From Hippopus hippopus (taxonomy: Eukaryota > Mollusca > Bivalvia > Cardiida > Cardiidae): DNA of 64,000 nucleotides. Positions 10,912-21,623 of the stretch are shown here, one piece after another. Every line of letters starts with the position of its first letter. The stretch's first letter is position 1. The notes beneath the pieces are model-generated. The model was not told the DNA's origin. It saw only the letters and a list, made by a program, of their open reading frames with translations, and did not search any database. The position numbers and the translations under genes were made by a program. The stretch is from contig OX328112.1 of NCBI GenBank assembly GCA_946811185.2, positions 3,038,001 through 3,102,000 of the forward strand. Direction: 5' to 3'.

Positions 10912-11702
10912 TACGACCCTTGGACAGAGTGCCTCTGAAAACATTGTGGGGAAAGGAGAATTGATAGAAAACCAGCATTCTATCGTCCGTTTTTCTCAAA
11001 AAGGAGTTCCACTATGTGAAAGAAAGTTACCGTTATTCGAGTCATAATTAATAACTGGAAATTGAAAATATCAAGCAAAGGGTTAACTTTTTACCACACT
11101 ACAAAAAATATAGATTTGTCCAAACCGAAAGTATTTGTAGGTGACGATATAAATGTGGCTCAAAAGATGGATTTTGTCTTTGAAAGGGTAGAAAACATTG
11201 TATCAAAAGGAGGAAATGATGGTTACCAGCATTTTCTTCTTTTCCCAAATTGTTTTTGTGGTTTCTTTTCAAAGTCATTAAACCTTGTCATTGTATGGTA
11301 AAGGGTTAACTCGAAATTTGGTAGAAATGATACAGTTATAGTCTTTGTTGACCTGAATGCAAACGGTTTTTGAGTAGCGCTTAGTAGCCTAAAGGTTAGA
11401 TTGCCTTAGTTTAGCTTGTAGCTAGAAAATACTTTTTTATAAATAAAAGTGTAGTTTCATTTTTGATTAAGCCTTTTATCAGGGAACAAAAGTTTTAGAC
11501 TGGTCCAATTTGAAATCATCTGTAGTCGAAAAATCAAATGCTTCTAAATTAATGGAAATTAAATGAAAGGGTAGAATACATTTCTGTGAAAATGAAGAAA
11601 TTGCTAGTTACTGTAATTTTCTCCTTTTCCAACAATGTTTTCATAAGTTTTTTTTTCCCTCTTGGGTCTTGAAAAACACGAGACTGTATGGTAAAAGATA
11701 AA
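10912..11702. repeat. Cluster of three hairpin MITEs
   Basis: A partial copy (10912-11000), a full copy (11083-11309, TTAA at each end, hairpin near 11190-11250) and a degraded copy (11470-11702). All lie in the region between the WD40 and SBNO exons. Confidence 0.8.
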
Positions 11703-11735
11703 TAGATATTTAGATGGTTGATTCTTTATAGATAA

Positions 11736-11998
11736 ATATGAGCCATGCTCTGGTAAAACGGGGCTTAATGTATCTCCATGATTCATAGTACCAACCAAAT
11801 CATCACATAATTGTGGATCTATAACATCCATTTTTCTTTTACAACTCACTTAATTATAAAGTAGACTGGTCCTTTGAAATGCAATAATTGACCAATAGCA
11901 AAAAGTTTCGACCCTTGCCAGCCTGCGCAGACTGCGTAGACTGGCATGGGTCGATACTTTTTGCAGATGCATAAAGCCCCATTTTCACAGAGCAAAAC
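11736..11998. repeat. GAGCCATGCTCTG MITE, full
   Basis: Ends GAGCCATGCTCTGGTAAAAC and TTTCACAGAGCA. The inner stem GCCAGCCTGCGCAGACTGCG lies near 11915-11945. Unlike the copy at 16596, it is not interrupted at its GGGGCTTAATG. Confidence 0.85.
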
Positions 11999-12204
11999 TT
12001 AATTATGTAGATGCTTTTTTATTAATTGATAAATGTGTAGATGCATATTTTTTTATTAACAATTATATAAATGTTTTTTTTTTTCTAACATGTATATGTA
12101 AGTGCTTTCTTAGTAATTAATAAATGTGTAGACATGTATTTTTCTTATTATTGTATGATTTTTACCCCTTAATTCAAAGAGACAGCTTTCTGTCTCAAGT
12201 CATT

Positions 12205-12545
12205 ATTCCACTTGTAGATGCCAATCCCTGGTAGCTCTGTCAGTAGTGTACGGAACTTGCAAACAAGGGATGTCTGGTTTGATCCCCGATCGGCCAATTT
12301 CTTTCCGAGCACTGATGATAGTCATTGCGAGAGAATTCATTCCTTTCTCACCGATGACCATTTTTTGACGATGTTATGTAGGATAGCAGCTAGTGGCTTA
12401 GAGAGATTTTTTGCGGAGTACTGGTAAAAGAAACTGTAGGAAAGCATGGACAGGTTCACTGGTCGCCGCGATATAATTGAAATAATGTTAAAATCAGCGT
12501 TAAACACCATATAATCAATCAATCAATCAATACACGTGTAAATGC
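12205..12545 (+). repeat. tRNA-headed SINE with AATC tail
   Basis: The head CCCTGGTAGCTCTGTCAGTA (A-box-like), then GGTTTGATCCCCGATC (B-box-like), the body GATGATAGTCATTGCGAGAG and a tail of AATC repeats. A pol III-derived SINE. Confidence 0.8.
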
Positions 12546-12599
12546 AAATTTCCCAATTTTTAGTTCTTCCCCCGTATTAAGCTGTAATATGAACTTTGT

Positions 12600-13025
12600 T
12601 TGGCCAGTGCAATGAAAAATCAGACTTCACAGAACATACAGGCTGATCTTGGCTATATAGTGTCCGACATGGTGAGACTTTTCTGAAAAAAGAAAGGAAA
12701 TTAGAAACCAAAATAGTTGGGTTTAACTTTTACTGGTAGATTTTTAATCTTATTTGAACGTCTGAGCCTGACTTGATGTACACAACATGCAGTTTGATCT
12801 TAAATCTACATTTTCTGAGACAGTGACATTTTTTCAGCAAAAAGAAGTTTTAAACCGTGATATGTACAGTTTTATTATTGCCTGTGGTCTTTAATCTGAT
12901 TATTTAGCAGTTTATGTTTTATCCCGTAAAGCCGGCCTTATGTTGATTTTGCAGAAAGTGTAGATTAAGATCAGACTTAACTAAACATTCAGTCTGATCT
13001 TGGAGCTAAGCTGTCTGACACGCAA
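12600..13025. repeat. Three GATC-type palindromic MITE fragments
   Basis: Cores at 12630-12665, 12770-12830 and 12955-13020, each a form of GATC..AGAC...GTCTGATCTTGGA. They lie just upstream of SBNO exon a. Confidence 0.7.
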
Positions 13026-13114
13026 AAGCACCCTTGTTTACTCAGCACTTTTGTTTAAATTGACTGTCTGATGTTGCTGTTATTAAGAAAAGAAATTGTA
13101 ATTATGTTTTTTAG

Positions 13115-13208
13115 TTTGGGGATGAAAGTACCGACCATTGTAAAGGAAGCAAAGGAAGCGGTTGAGAATGTTTATTGTATTGTGATTGGTCTTCAAACAA
13201 CTAGAGAG
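13115..13208 (+). CDS. SBNO: SBNO exon a (helicase C-lobe start)
   Basis: A 94-nt exon between TTTTTTAG and GTCAGT, one leading base then 31 codons. It reads GMKVPTIVKEAKEAVEN followed by IVIGLQTTRE. In SBNO this is the strand entering the second RecA lobe, normally written VIGLQ(S/T)TGE. Here the conserved Gly is Arg (AGA), a change expected to be damaging. It ends in phase 0 and joins exon b. Confidence 0.85.
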
Positions 13209-13353
13209 GTCAGTTTTGTGATAATAGAATACTTCTAAACATTAGAGCATTAAATAAGTCTAACAGACATTTTCTATCTAGAAGATGAAGCAAAATAATT
13301 GCAATATCAATGTTGTTTCCATCCAAGATGTCTTTGCAAAGCAGATCTTGTTG

Positions 13354-14048
13354 ATTAACACTATCTTCAGTTTTAACGACCCTGGAAAATTAGACTTCAG
13401 AAAATATTATAGAAAATGGAGAAAATGCTGGTAACCAACAATTTCTCCTCTTCCCACAATTTTTTCTTCCCTTTCAGAGACAAAATCCATTATATAAGCA
13501 ACACTTTGTTGTCTGCATATGTTTTCAATTTAGACCAGCCTGAAATTTGGTTTTGTGGTTAAGACATAAAAAAAAATAAGATTGCACTTTTTTGTGGTCT
13601 AATCTTGATATACACAGGCTGCAAATTCAACTTAAGGTGTGACAGGTGATTTAAGGATAGACCTTTTACTGTAAAGGTTATACTTAACACAACAAAAGCT
13701 ACTTCATATTACTAGAATGACAAACAGTGAAATAATCCATATGGAACACATTGAGGGAACGAAGCAGTTGCATTAGAGTTACTTACAACTGCTTCTTTTT
13801 TCACATCATTTTCAGAAGTTGGTAACTCTTAACCAATCAACAAAATTTCGGCCTGGACCAAACTGAAAACATTACTGGACAAGAAGTTAAATGTAACTTA
13901 ACTGATGATTTCTGTATTTGAAAGGTGGAAATATGTTGGGTGAAGGAGAAAATGCTGGTTACCAGAATTATTTTCCTTTTATTGCAATGTTTTTAAAAGC
14001 TTTCTCCGTCAGGGCCCTTAACACAAGATTGTTTGGTGAAGGATTAAC
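13354..14048. repeat. Two hairpin MITEs in an SBNO intron
   Basis: 13354-13563 (TTAACACTATCTTCAGTTTT to TTTTGTGGTTAAG) and 13830-14048 (CTTAACCAATCAACAAAATT to TTTGGTGAAGGATTAA). Both keep the GAGAAAATGCTGGT hairpin centre. Confidence 0.8.
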
Positions 14049-14049
14049 A

Positions 14050-15640
14050 GCAGGATTAAGGAATTGTAGAGTAAATATAGCTATGGCAAGAGCTATTTAG
14101 GTGACATAAGGAGAAATATTGTAATGTCAGAAAACAGTTAAAATGGTCAACAGATTTAAAGAGATATCTTTACTGCCAAAGAGTAAACAAAAGCTGATAA
14201 AACCTGAAGGTGTTATAATCTGGTCAGCTATGTGAACATACGCAAAAAATCAATATACGGTGCATGGGGTAAAGAAACTGTAGGGATTTGTCTTCGATTT
14301 AAATCGGAAACTGTGGCTGTTATGTCTATGGCTAGCCGCAATAGAATGAAATGCATTTTCTATCTGCCATAATCTGTGCAACCTTGCAACCATCAGGGGC
14401 AGTATTTGGCATGAAGATACAACAGTGATTATAGTTTCTTAAAATAAAGAAAAAAAAAACAGTTAAAAAACTGGATGAATATAGATGAAGATATATGTTT
14501 AAATATCTGAATAAGTTGCTATCCAAGCATTATTGTTGTCTGCAATTCCTTTAAGTAGGATAAGTCTAGAATTTTGTGGTTTGGCAAAGAGTTAGGAAAT
14601 TCATGATTGCAAGGTCCAGGATTGCATCTAGAGTGCGGGATTGCCGAAATCGCGCATCAAAACAAAAAATCTCGCGAAAACGAAATTTGTTTGCGCACCA
14701 AATCCCGCACTAAAACGAACTAGCCTGCAAAAATTGCATGATCGTGCGCACCATAATCAGGGAAAAGGAGAGAAAAAACGACTTGGGGGGGAATAAAATG
14801 TAAAAAAGAATTTGCATGGTAACCCAAATAATCATTCGAAACTTAAAACCGTAAACTTAAATCGTAGTCTATCAGGTTATTTTGATCATATCAATAGACG
14901 CTTGTCATCTGTGTTATGCAGACCAAAAGGCTCACTGCAGGGCCCACGCTGTCGATCACCCAGTGCGACAATTTAGGAAAAATGTGTCCAAAAATGACGC
15001 ACTGGTGAATCTGCTGGCAACAAGTGATGTCTTAAGGCTACAAAATTCTTGAAAGAAAATAACTCCTTCATAAACAGTGAGTATCAAGTATGACGGACCA
15101 CACGTCACCGTTGACCACAAGTCACAACCTAACAAGCTGGCGTGTAATGAAAAGCAAGATGATGATGTCAATCCACTGATCTAGGGTAAAATGACATGTT
15201 TTGAAGTGACCTGCAGCCCTTATTGACAAATTCTTGCAATATCATGTGGAAATACTTTAAAAAAAATTAATTGACATGAAAAAAGATCGATGCAAAAAAC
15301 CGCGAAAACCCATGACACAACAAAATGTCTATTTGACATCGTCTGATCAGAAGCACTTCAGACTGTCTTTTCAGCTTTGGTAGTGAATTTAAGCAGAAAA
15401 TTTACATAAATATCTGTATGAAACAATAGATGGAAGCTAAAATCTCAGTCAAACACTGAGGTAAAAATTTCGTTGAATTTATGAAATGAAAATATTGACC
15501 AAGGTAGGATAGATAGGGTAGGATGGGGGGTTAGTCTACTTGTCTTACAATGATTATACTGTAACAAGTGTTAAAGAAGAAGTTACAAGACATTTATCTT
15601 AACAAAGAAGACTAGAATATAATAGCTCTTTTATGAATAT
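14050..15640. other. SBNO intron, mostly unassigned
   Basis: Includes a block at 15187-15415 shared with 27567-27798 (TCATGTGGAAATACT, CTTCAGACTGTCTTTTCAGC) and a CpG-bearing patch around 14630-14740. No exon or site is recognised. Confidence 0.5.
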
Positions 15641-15853
15641 AATCATTATTATTTTTCCAAAGACAAAAACAAATAATACATTAACCTTTTACCACATTAT
15701 GGGAACTGCCATGAAATTTGTCCCCCCTCTTTACACTCGAAAGGGGGGACGTGCCCCCCCTATTTCTGAAGATGATGGGGGCCAGCCCCCCTATTTGAAA
15801 ATTTCTAGATGCAACCCTGAAGGTCTGCATTATTTACTTCCATTTTTTTGCAG

Positions 15854-15973
15854 GTTTCTTTGGATAGTGAACATAGAAAATCGAGTGGATCTATCATAGG
15901 GTTTATATCTCTGTGTCGAGAAATGCTCTACAGATTTATTGAGCAGAATTTTCCTACGCAAGTGCCTTCCACA
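15854..15973 (+). CDS. SBNO: SBNO exon b
   Basis: A 120-nt exon (40 codons, phase 0 to 0) after TTTTTTTGCAG; the donor is taken as GTATCT. It reads VSLDSEHRKSSG, then GFISLCREMLYRFIEQNFP, matching the SBNO helix that follows the GLQ motif (FVS..K..L..LIE.HFP). A later donor at 15981 is possible, but only this one keeps phase with exon c. Confidence 0.75.
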
Positions 15974-16249
15974 GTATCTCGTTTAAGTATTCATAGTATT
16001 GTTTTTTAATTGAGTACCCTGAATTTCTCCTTTTACCACAGTTTTCAAAAGTAGACCCTGCAAGATAAATTGAGATTAATTGAAGAAGGTAAGCAGCAAA
16101 TTTTTAAGTGCCATTTACAGCTTTAGCTGCCTCTACAGCCAATGTAGATCAAAGATCAGACTGTGCAGAACTTGAAGTCTGATCTTTGATCTTCACCTTC
16201 TCCTTTGCTAAGACATTTTCGACTAGAGCAACCTTGAATTTGTAATTAT

Positions 16250-16475
16250 TTAACCCATTACCACACAATGCCTACTTTTAACGACCCTGGGATAAAGGCC
16301 TTTGAAAACATTGTGGGAAAAGGAGAAAATGCTAGTTACTAGCATTTTCTCCTTTTCCCACAATGTTTCCTACCCTATCAAAGCAAAATTGCACCATTTT
16401 AACTTCATTGAAATTGTTGTCTGCAAATGCTTTCAATTTAGACCTGGCTGAAATTTTGTAGTGTGGTAAAGTTAA
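16250..16475. repeat. Hairpin MITE, full length
   Basis: TTAACCCATTACCACACAAT to GTGTGGTAAAGTTAA. The hairpin at 16306-16372 is almost perfect. It lies 150 bp left of the composite transposon. Confidence 0.92.
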
Positions 16476-16595
16476 GTAATGTTTATAGACTGAAAATATA
16501 TCTATGATGTACACAGTGCTTTTAGGTTGAATTTATTTCTTTGATTTTGTTCACTTTACGTTAAATATGCTAAAGTTAATCATTTTATGTGAAAA

Positions 16596-16624
16596 ACGTT
16601 GTGCCATGTTTTGTCAAATGGGGC
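16596..16624. repeat. Left piece of the MITE hosting the composite transposon
   Basis: GTGCCATGTTTTGTCAAATG then GGGC: the left end of a GAGCCATGCTCTG MITE. The right piece resumes at 21624 and runs to about 21826 (GTTGCTCATTTC). Together they give one near-complete MITE. Confidence 0.8.
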
Positions 16625-16628
16625 TTAA

Positions 16629-17103
16629 GGTGTCGCACCACTGCGAGATTGCTTCAGGGTCGTAGTAGTCAAAAGTAGTCCTATGTGAAATTTTGCAGTA
16701 GCACTTTTGTTGCACTGTTTCATGGAGCCGAGATGGCTTGGAGGTATAAAATTTAGATTTGCTTGAAATTTGGGCAATGGGGGACCACTGAGATGTGTTT
16801 TTATTGTGCACTGACAGGACTACTTTGTATCAGTGGAGAAACAAAAACTTGGGGTCATGGCGGTGAATAGGTGTTCATGAGAGGATAAAATTTAGGGTGC
16901 CTGTGTTGGTTGGAAATTAGCGAAAAACACAATCGGATGACATGTTGGTTTTTTTTTTTGCATTTTTTTGCAGGCCTATGGTGGTACTTTTCAGAGTAAC
17001 GAACGGACAAGCCATAATTTTGCCATTAAGCAATATGCGAAGCTTCAAATATGGTCAATTTTGCTCTATTTTTAATTAGGCAAAAAACCACAGGTGTGAC
17101 ACC
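16629..17103 (+). repeat. Left direct terminal repeat of composite transposon
   Basis: A 475-bp block starting GGTGTCGCACC and ending GGTGTGACACC. It is the same orientation and nearly the same sequence as 21154-21623; shared landmarks are AGTCCTATGTGAAATTTTGC and GGCAAAAAACCACAGG. On its left lies TTAA, on its right TAGATG. By structure it is itself a MITE with about 11-bp inverted ends. Confidence 0.85.
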
Positions 17104-17471
17104 TAGATGAGAAGGGAGTGAAAGTAAGAGAATCAGCCTAGCGACTATATCCTTTGACATAACCAGCTGAAATTTGGTATGGAAGTAGCTGAGAGGCCTT
17201 GAAACAGGATTCTATTAAAAGTTTGGCTGAGGTATGTCAAATTTGAATTTTGAATTAAACTTAGAATTTAAAATAGTGAAATTTCAATGTTTTTGGTCTG
17301 GTCCACTGAGAATTTTCTTCCAGAATCCTTTAAACCGGAAGAAATCTCTAGATACTTCGTCTGCAAGTTTTCAAGTGCCCAACATGTGATTATCTGTTCA
17401 GATAAGTGATTTAATTTTCATTCTAAATTTTTAAATTCTAATTTAAATTCTTTTTTTTTTTAGAATTTAAA
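17104..17471. other. Composite transposon, left subterminal non-coding
   Basis: A 370-bp AT-rich stretch between the left repeat and the nuclease ORF. It is full of short A/T palindromes (AATTTAAATTC types near 17440). No ORF or known motif is seen; it is the likely promoter region of the nuclease. Confidence 0.4.
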
Positions 17472-17871
17472 ATGGATTTATTTTTCAAGGATTGCCAGGA
17501 AAAAATTGAAAATTCATCTGAATTGCATGTAAATGGAAAATGCTTGGTTTGGAATGGTAGTGTGAATAAGGCTGGATATGGGCAATTCAGATTCAAGGAT
17601 CCAAGAGGTCCTGCCGGAGCTGGGTTTCGAACCTGCACAGCTCACAGAATGGCAGTTATGGTCAGTATGAAATCTCTGGATATTGACCCAAAGTTTCATG
17701 CGAGCCACCTATGTAATAACAAGCTGTGTCAATACAGACCATATTAACTTGGAAGAAAGTTTTGTAAATAATTGTAGGAAATGTTGTTTTGACAGGGGCA
17801 TTTGTTCTGGCCATGAAAATGCATTGTGGCAAAAGGAGCCAGACTGCTTGTTGGACTTACTGGGAGTTTAA
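17472..17871 (+). pseudogene. I-PpoI-like His-Me finger (HNH) nuclease, frameshifted
   Basis: An ORF of about 133 residues in two frames. The first part reads CLVWNGSVNKAGYGQFRF, then AHRMAVMVSMKSLDID and FHASHLCNNKLC. The second frame continues VNTDHINLEESFVNN, CRKCCFDRGICSGHE and DCLLDL. The ASHLC...C..N..H pattern with later C..C and C.GH is the zinc-bound active-site fold of I-PpoI-type homing endonucleases (Pfam zf-His_Me_endon); the His of ASHLC is the catalytic base in that family. Two bases are missing at CTGTGTC (about 17727-17730), a GT-run slip that now gives KLCQYRPY and a stop. It lies inside the composite transposon, convergent with the transposase. It could cut the target or self DNA; that role is inference. 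Confidence 0.8.
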
Positions 17872-17879
17872 GTATATTT

Positions 17880-18129
17880 TCATACCTATTAGGCTCTTTG
17901 CATGTTTTTTTCTCATTCTATTGTTTGTCTGTCTATCTAAACTGTCCACAAACTTGAATTCATTTGCCCCCCCCCCCCTTCTTTTGAAAACATTGTGGCA
18001 GAAGGAGCCTGAATTATATACAGGAACCCCCCCGTCTTACTCAATCTCTCTCTCTCTCTCTCTCTCTCTCTTCTTCTTCTTTTCTTCTGAAAACATTGCA
18101 GGAGCAGTTCTTAAGCTCATATAGCTCCC

Positions 18130-18199
<70 letters not shown>

Positions 18200-18318
18200 C
18201 TCTGTTTTGGCCAGCAGCAGGCCTCATCAGTAGTGCTGCTATGCACCAGACAGAGTTACTCTGCCTGTTCTGTTTTATTTCTTGTTTATTTCTTTACTTG
18301 TCTTAACTCTGTCTAAGG
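17880..18318. repeat. CT microsatellites and C-runs between the two transposon genes
   Basis: CT dinucleotide runs at about 18043-18070 and 18132-18195, a C run at 17968-17978, and two scraps resembling GAAAACATTGTGGCA of the hairpin MITE. It separates the convergent 3' ends of nuclease and transposase. The ORFs in it are low-complexity shadows. Confidence 0.8.
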
Positions 18319-20242
18319 TTACAGGCTAACTTGTTTTGGTCTCTGGGCATATGTATGAATGTTGTCATCAAAGACCCCTTTAACATAAACAGGTTCGGGA
18401 TAGCCCTTTTCCTGCATCAAGCGGTGCTCATGTTCAAGTCTTGCTCGGATAGCTTGCCTCTTTTTCCTGTAGCGGCTTGTCTTTTTAAGCGATTTACTAT
18501 CCAGTGCCCTTCTTGATATCTGTTGTAGGCGTTTCTGAGCCCAAATGCACAATGATGTACCAGAAATGGTCCAAAGTTTTTTCTTTATTGCCTTGTCTAT
18601 TCTGTTGTTTGACCGGAGTATCTTGGCTGATAGTCTCCCTGTGAATGTTCTTGAGTAACTGATGCTTTTGCTGAGGGTAGCTGCTGCGGCTGTGTTAAAG
18701 GCTTCACATTTCTGTGTTGAAGTCCGCGAACTCACACTGTACACAGCAGCCTCGCTTAGCCTCATTTGTAGTATGATCTGCATTATGGACTTGTCGTTTT
18801 CATCCATTTTTAATACTGTTATTTTTGCAGGACCTAGTACATTGGATTTGTTCCACCAGCAGCCGGCACCTTCCCCGGAGCAGACCAGAGAGTCTATGGG
18901 ACAGTTACTGCAGTTTCCTGCGTAACATTCAACGGTGGCATTCCTGATTGCAGGTAAGTGTCCTAACAATTGAGTTATAACCCCTTTTCCCCTCCTGGCC
19001 ATTTCTTCTTTTATAGCATTACATCTTAGTTTAATGTCCCTGGCTAGAGCTACTTGGGCTGTCTGTCTCTCTTTCTTTGTACAAAATGGAAACATCCCTG
19101 TACTGAAACTTGCATTTCTTGTTTTTTTTCTCCTGAGTAGCAGCTGGGTGGTATGGGTCTACCTGTCTTGTTACCTCCCAACCTTTAGTTAATGTATCAT
19201 AGAAGTCCTGCATGCCCAGGTACGCCTTAGTGTCTCCGTCTGTTGTTAGGGTTCTTACATAGAAGCCCTCAAGGGAAAGGTTCTCTGCTATGCTATATGT
19301 CATTTTTCTCTCTGAATGTGGCTCTAAATATCCAATGTCAGCAGTACATCCGGCATGGCCCCCGGGACAATTTACCTCAAACCCCTTGTTCTTCAGTGCG
19401 GCCCCTGTCCAACATAGTTTGTTTTCCACGGCTAGTCCTATAATATACTTGGAGTCTGTATGGTTTTCGCTTACGATGGCATAGGCTTGTGACGAACTCT
19501 GTCCAGGTTTGTATGAAGACTTCATTCGGCTCTGGTTGTATCTTGCATCCGTTGATATGTCTATTTGCTTAGGGTCCAATACAATGTGGTCGATGCCATG
19601 CTGTTTAACTAGGTCCTGCTTTTCGGCCATATCAGTGTTATTAACATCTGTAACCTTTGAGTTGACTTCTACACTCAGTTTCTGCAAGTGACTTGCTGCT
19701 GGAAATGGCATGTCCAACTGACTGAACAAGCATTCAACCCTGGAAATTCTTATGGGAGTGTCTAGCAAAGCCACAGCTAGGTTAGTATTGATAGATGCCT
19801 GCATCGTTTTGGGTATTTCGTCATACATCTTCATCATCTGCAATTCATATCTACATGTTCTGCAGTAAAATTGCATCTTCATAGCAAGGCCATGTTTATG
19901 CTCTGTCGTGTAGACTAAATCAGCCTTCCCACGTTTTCTACCAGAATGTTCTTTGATGAGAATGTTGATGGTTTCAAGCATTTTTCCCATGTTGATGATG
20001 TGGTTACCTCTAAAATCATTCTTTGTTGCTTTCAGACTCTGTGACCGAAGATTGTACCGCCTCTGAGTGGCTGAGACAACATCAGTGTTTGATGAACTGT
20101 CTGTGACTGGAGATGTTACACTGTTTTCATCTGTGTGCTGTGAATATTTAAGTAATTTCTTTCTTCTAGGTGAAAATAAATTCCCTTTCTTGAACAAGCT
20201 TAAGGGCTTCTTCTTCCTCTTTTTCCTGTCTTCTCTGTTCAT
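18319..20242 (-). pseudogene. Mutator-like transposase (PF20700-type), one frameshift
   Basis: Two overlapping minus-strand frames (19031-20242, 403 aa; 18319-19095, 258 aa) make one protein of about 640 residues. The basic N-terminus contains KKRKKK. Then come CRTC at 127-130, DARYN at 232-236, SENHTDSK, NKLC, a C...H..C group near 292-299, TTDGDTKAYLGMQDFYD near 333-349, and VDPYHP. After the shift come FSTGMFPFCTKKER, a cysteine cluster (C57, C62, C65, C72, C79 of the second ORF), LKMDENDK and STQKCEAFN. This order matches the Mutator-like transposase domain family found widely in molluscs. The shift lies in a run of eight A (plus-strand T at 19122-19129); seven would restore the frame. 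Confidence 0.85.
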
Positions 20243-21153
20243 TTTTCCTTTATATTCTGTCTGTATCTGACCAGTTCTATTTTTCTGTTTTCTTCTCTCT
20301 TTATAAGTAACTCTGGATATGTATGGTCTTTTATACTTTTCTATCTGTTATTTGCTCCAATCTATCCACCCATTGACCTCCTTACCCAATACCCATATCT
20401 TATTGGACAGGTACTGATAAGCCAAGCTGGGCTGGGTTATGCAATACCTTATCTAATAAATTCCAGCCGTCTGGATGTTTGAAAAGGGTCTACTTCTCTC
20501 AGATTACATCATAGATAGTCTGGTCTGTAGAGATTACTCAGCTTTTTGTCATAGGTGAAAACATTGTGACAATAGGAGCCATATATAGGTAAATTTGCAG
20601 TACTGGTATAACACAAAGATTAAGGTTCATGTCCGTCATATTCTATAAAGGCCCTCTTCTGTTCTTCTTTCAAATATTCCACCCTCATTTTGACTAATAA
20701 TGCTTGACTATAGAATAAAAAGCTCAGAAATGTACATTTGGCTGGTCACATTTAAGATTTTAGTGAAGAAAAATGAAGAAAACCTTAAATTTTAGCCCTC
20801 AGAATGGGTTTTTTTCAGTTATTTTGGCTTCTTTTCATGCAGTGTTTTGCATGTATTTAAACGAAAATGGTTAAAATGACAGACAAAAGGGTCCAGAACA
20901 GTATACTTTTTATTTCATGTAAATCCATTGAGTTTTGACTGAGATATGTTTGTTTTTGTAGGAGTAGTCAAAGGGCTTAAAATTTCCATTTTTTTGGGTC
21001 TTTGCCGCAAAAACAGTCATGTTCAACAATATGGGTTTTCTCTTTGAAAATGGCCCTGATTTCTCTCTGGCTCATTTTTTCCTTGTCGCAATATGCGAAT
21101 TTAACCGAAAGGCTAAAAAGACCTTACTTAAAAGTCAAATTCTTTTTTATATA
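20243..21153. other. Composite transposon, upstream region of transposase
   Basis: About 900 bp left of the right repeat and 5' of the minus-strand transposase. It is pyrimidine-rich just upstream of the ATG at 20242. A further hairpin-MITE-like scrap (GAAAACATTGTGACA) lies near 20560. No other gene is seen; it presumably holds the transposase promoter. Confidence 0.4.
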
Positions 21154-21623
21154 GGTGTCGCACCACTGCGAGATTGCTTCCGGGTCGTAGTAGTCAAAAG
21201 TAGTCCTATGTGAAATTTTGCAGTAGCACTTTTGTTGCACTGTTTCATGGAGCCGAGATGGCTTGACAGTATATAATTTAGATTTGCTTGAAATTTTGGC
21301 AATGGGGGACCACTAAGATGTGTTTTTATTGTGCACTGACAGGACTACTTTGTATCAGTGGAGGAACAAAAACTTGGGGTCGTGGCGGTGAATAGGTGTT
21401 CCTGAGAGGATAAAATTTAGGGTGCCTGTGTTGGTTGAAATTAGCGAAAAATGCAATCGGTTGACATGTTCTTTTTTTTGCATTTTTTTGCAGGCCTATG
21501 GTGGTACTTTTCAGAGTAACAAACGGACAAGCCATAATTTTGCCGTCAAGCAATATGCGAAGCTTCAAATATGGTCAATTTTGCTCTATTTTTAATTAGG
21601 CAAAAAACCACAGGTGTGACACC
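21154..21623 (+). repeat. Right direct terminal repeat of composite transposon
   Basis: A 470-bp block, direct copy of 16629-17103 with a handful of substitutions and small gaps. It begins after TATATA and ends at the outer TTAA. Both copies being so alike suggests recent duplication or homogenisation. Confidence 0.85.

Larger units (their letters stand above)
16629..21623. mobile_element. Composite TTAA transposon (Mutator-like transposase plus I-PpoI-like nuclease)
   Basis: A 4,995-bp unit flanked by TTAA on both sides (16625-16628 and 21624-21627). The outer ends are inverted: GGTGTCGCACC at 16629 and GGTGTGACACC at 21613. It sits inside a GAGCCATGCTCTG-family MITE: GGGGC-TTAA on the left and TTAA-AGCATCTGC on the right restore the usual MITE sequence. 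The interior carries a minus-strand transposase and a plus-strand His-Me finger nuclease, pointing tail to tail. Both outer 470-475 bp blocks are near-identical direct repeats, each with its own inverted ends. TTAA duplication is known for the piggyBac and Kolobok superfamilies; placing this element in Kolobok is inference. Confidence 0.8.

Noticed and set aside
12608..12672. A possible SBNO exon reading AMKNQTSQNIQADLGYIV between AG and GTGAGA.
   Set aside because: The DNA is a diverged core of the GATC-type palindromic MITE (same pattern at 12955 and 52319), and its phase fits neither neighbour exon.
18037..18246. Arg-Glu repeat ORF on the minus strand.
   Set aside because: Pure translation of the CT microsatellite.
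16629..21623. LTR retrotransposon, because of the direct terminal repeats.
   Set aside because: No reverse transcriptase, integrase, primer-binding site or TG...CA ends; the coding content is a DNA transposase.
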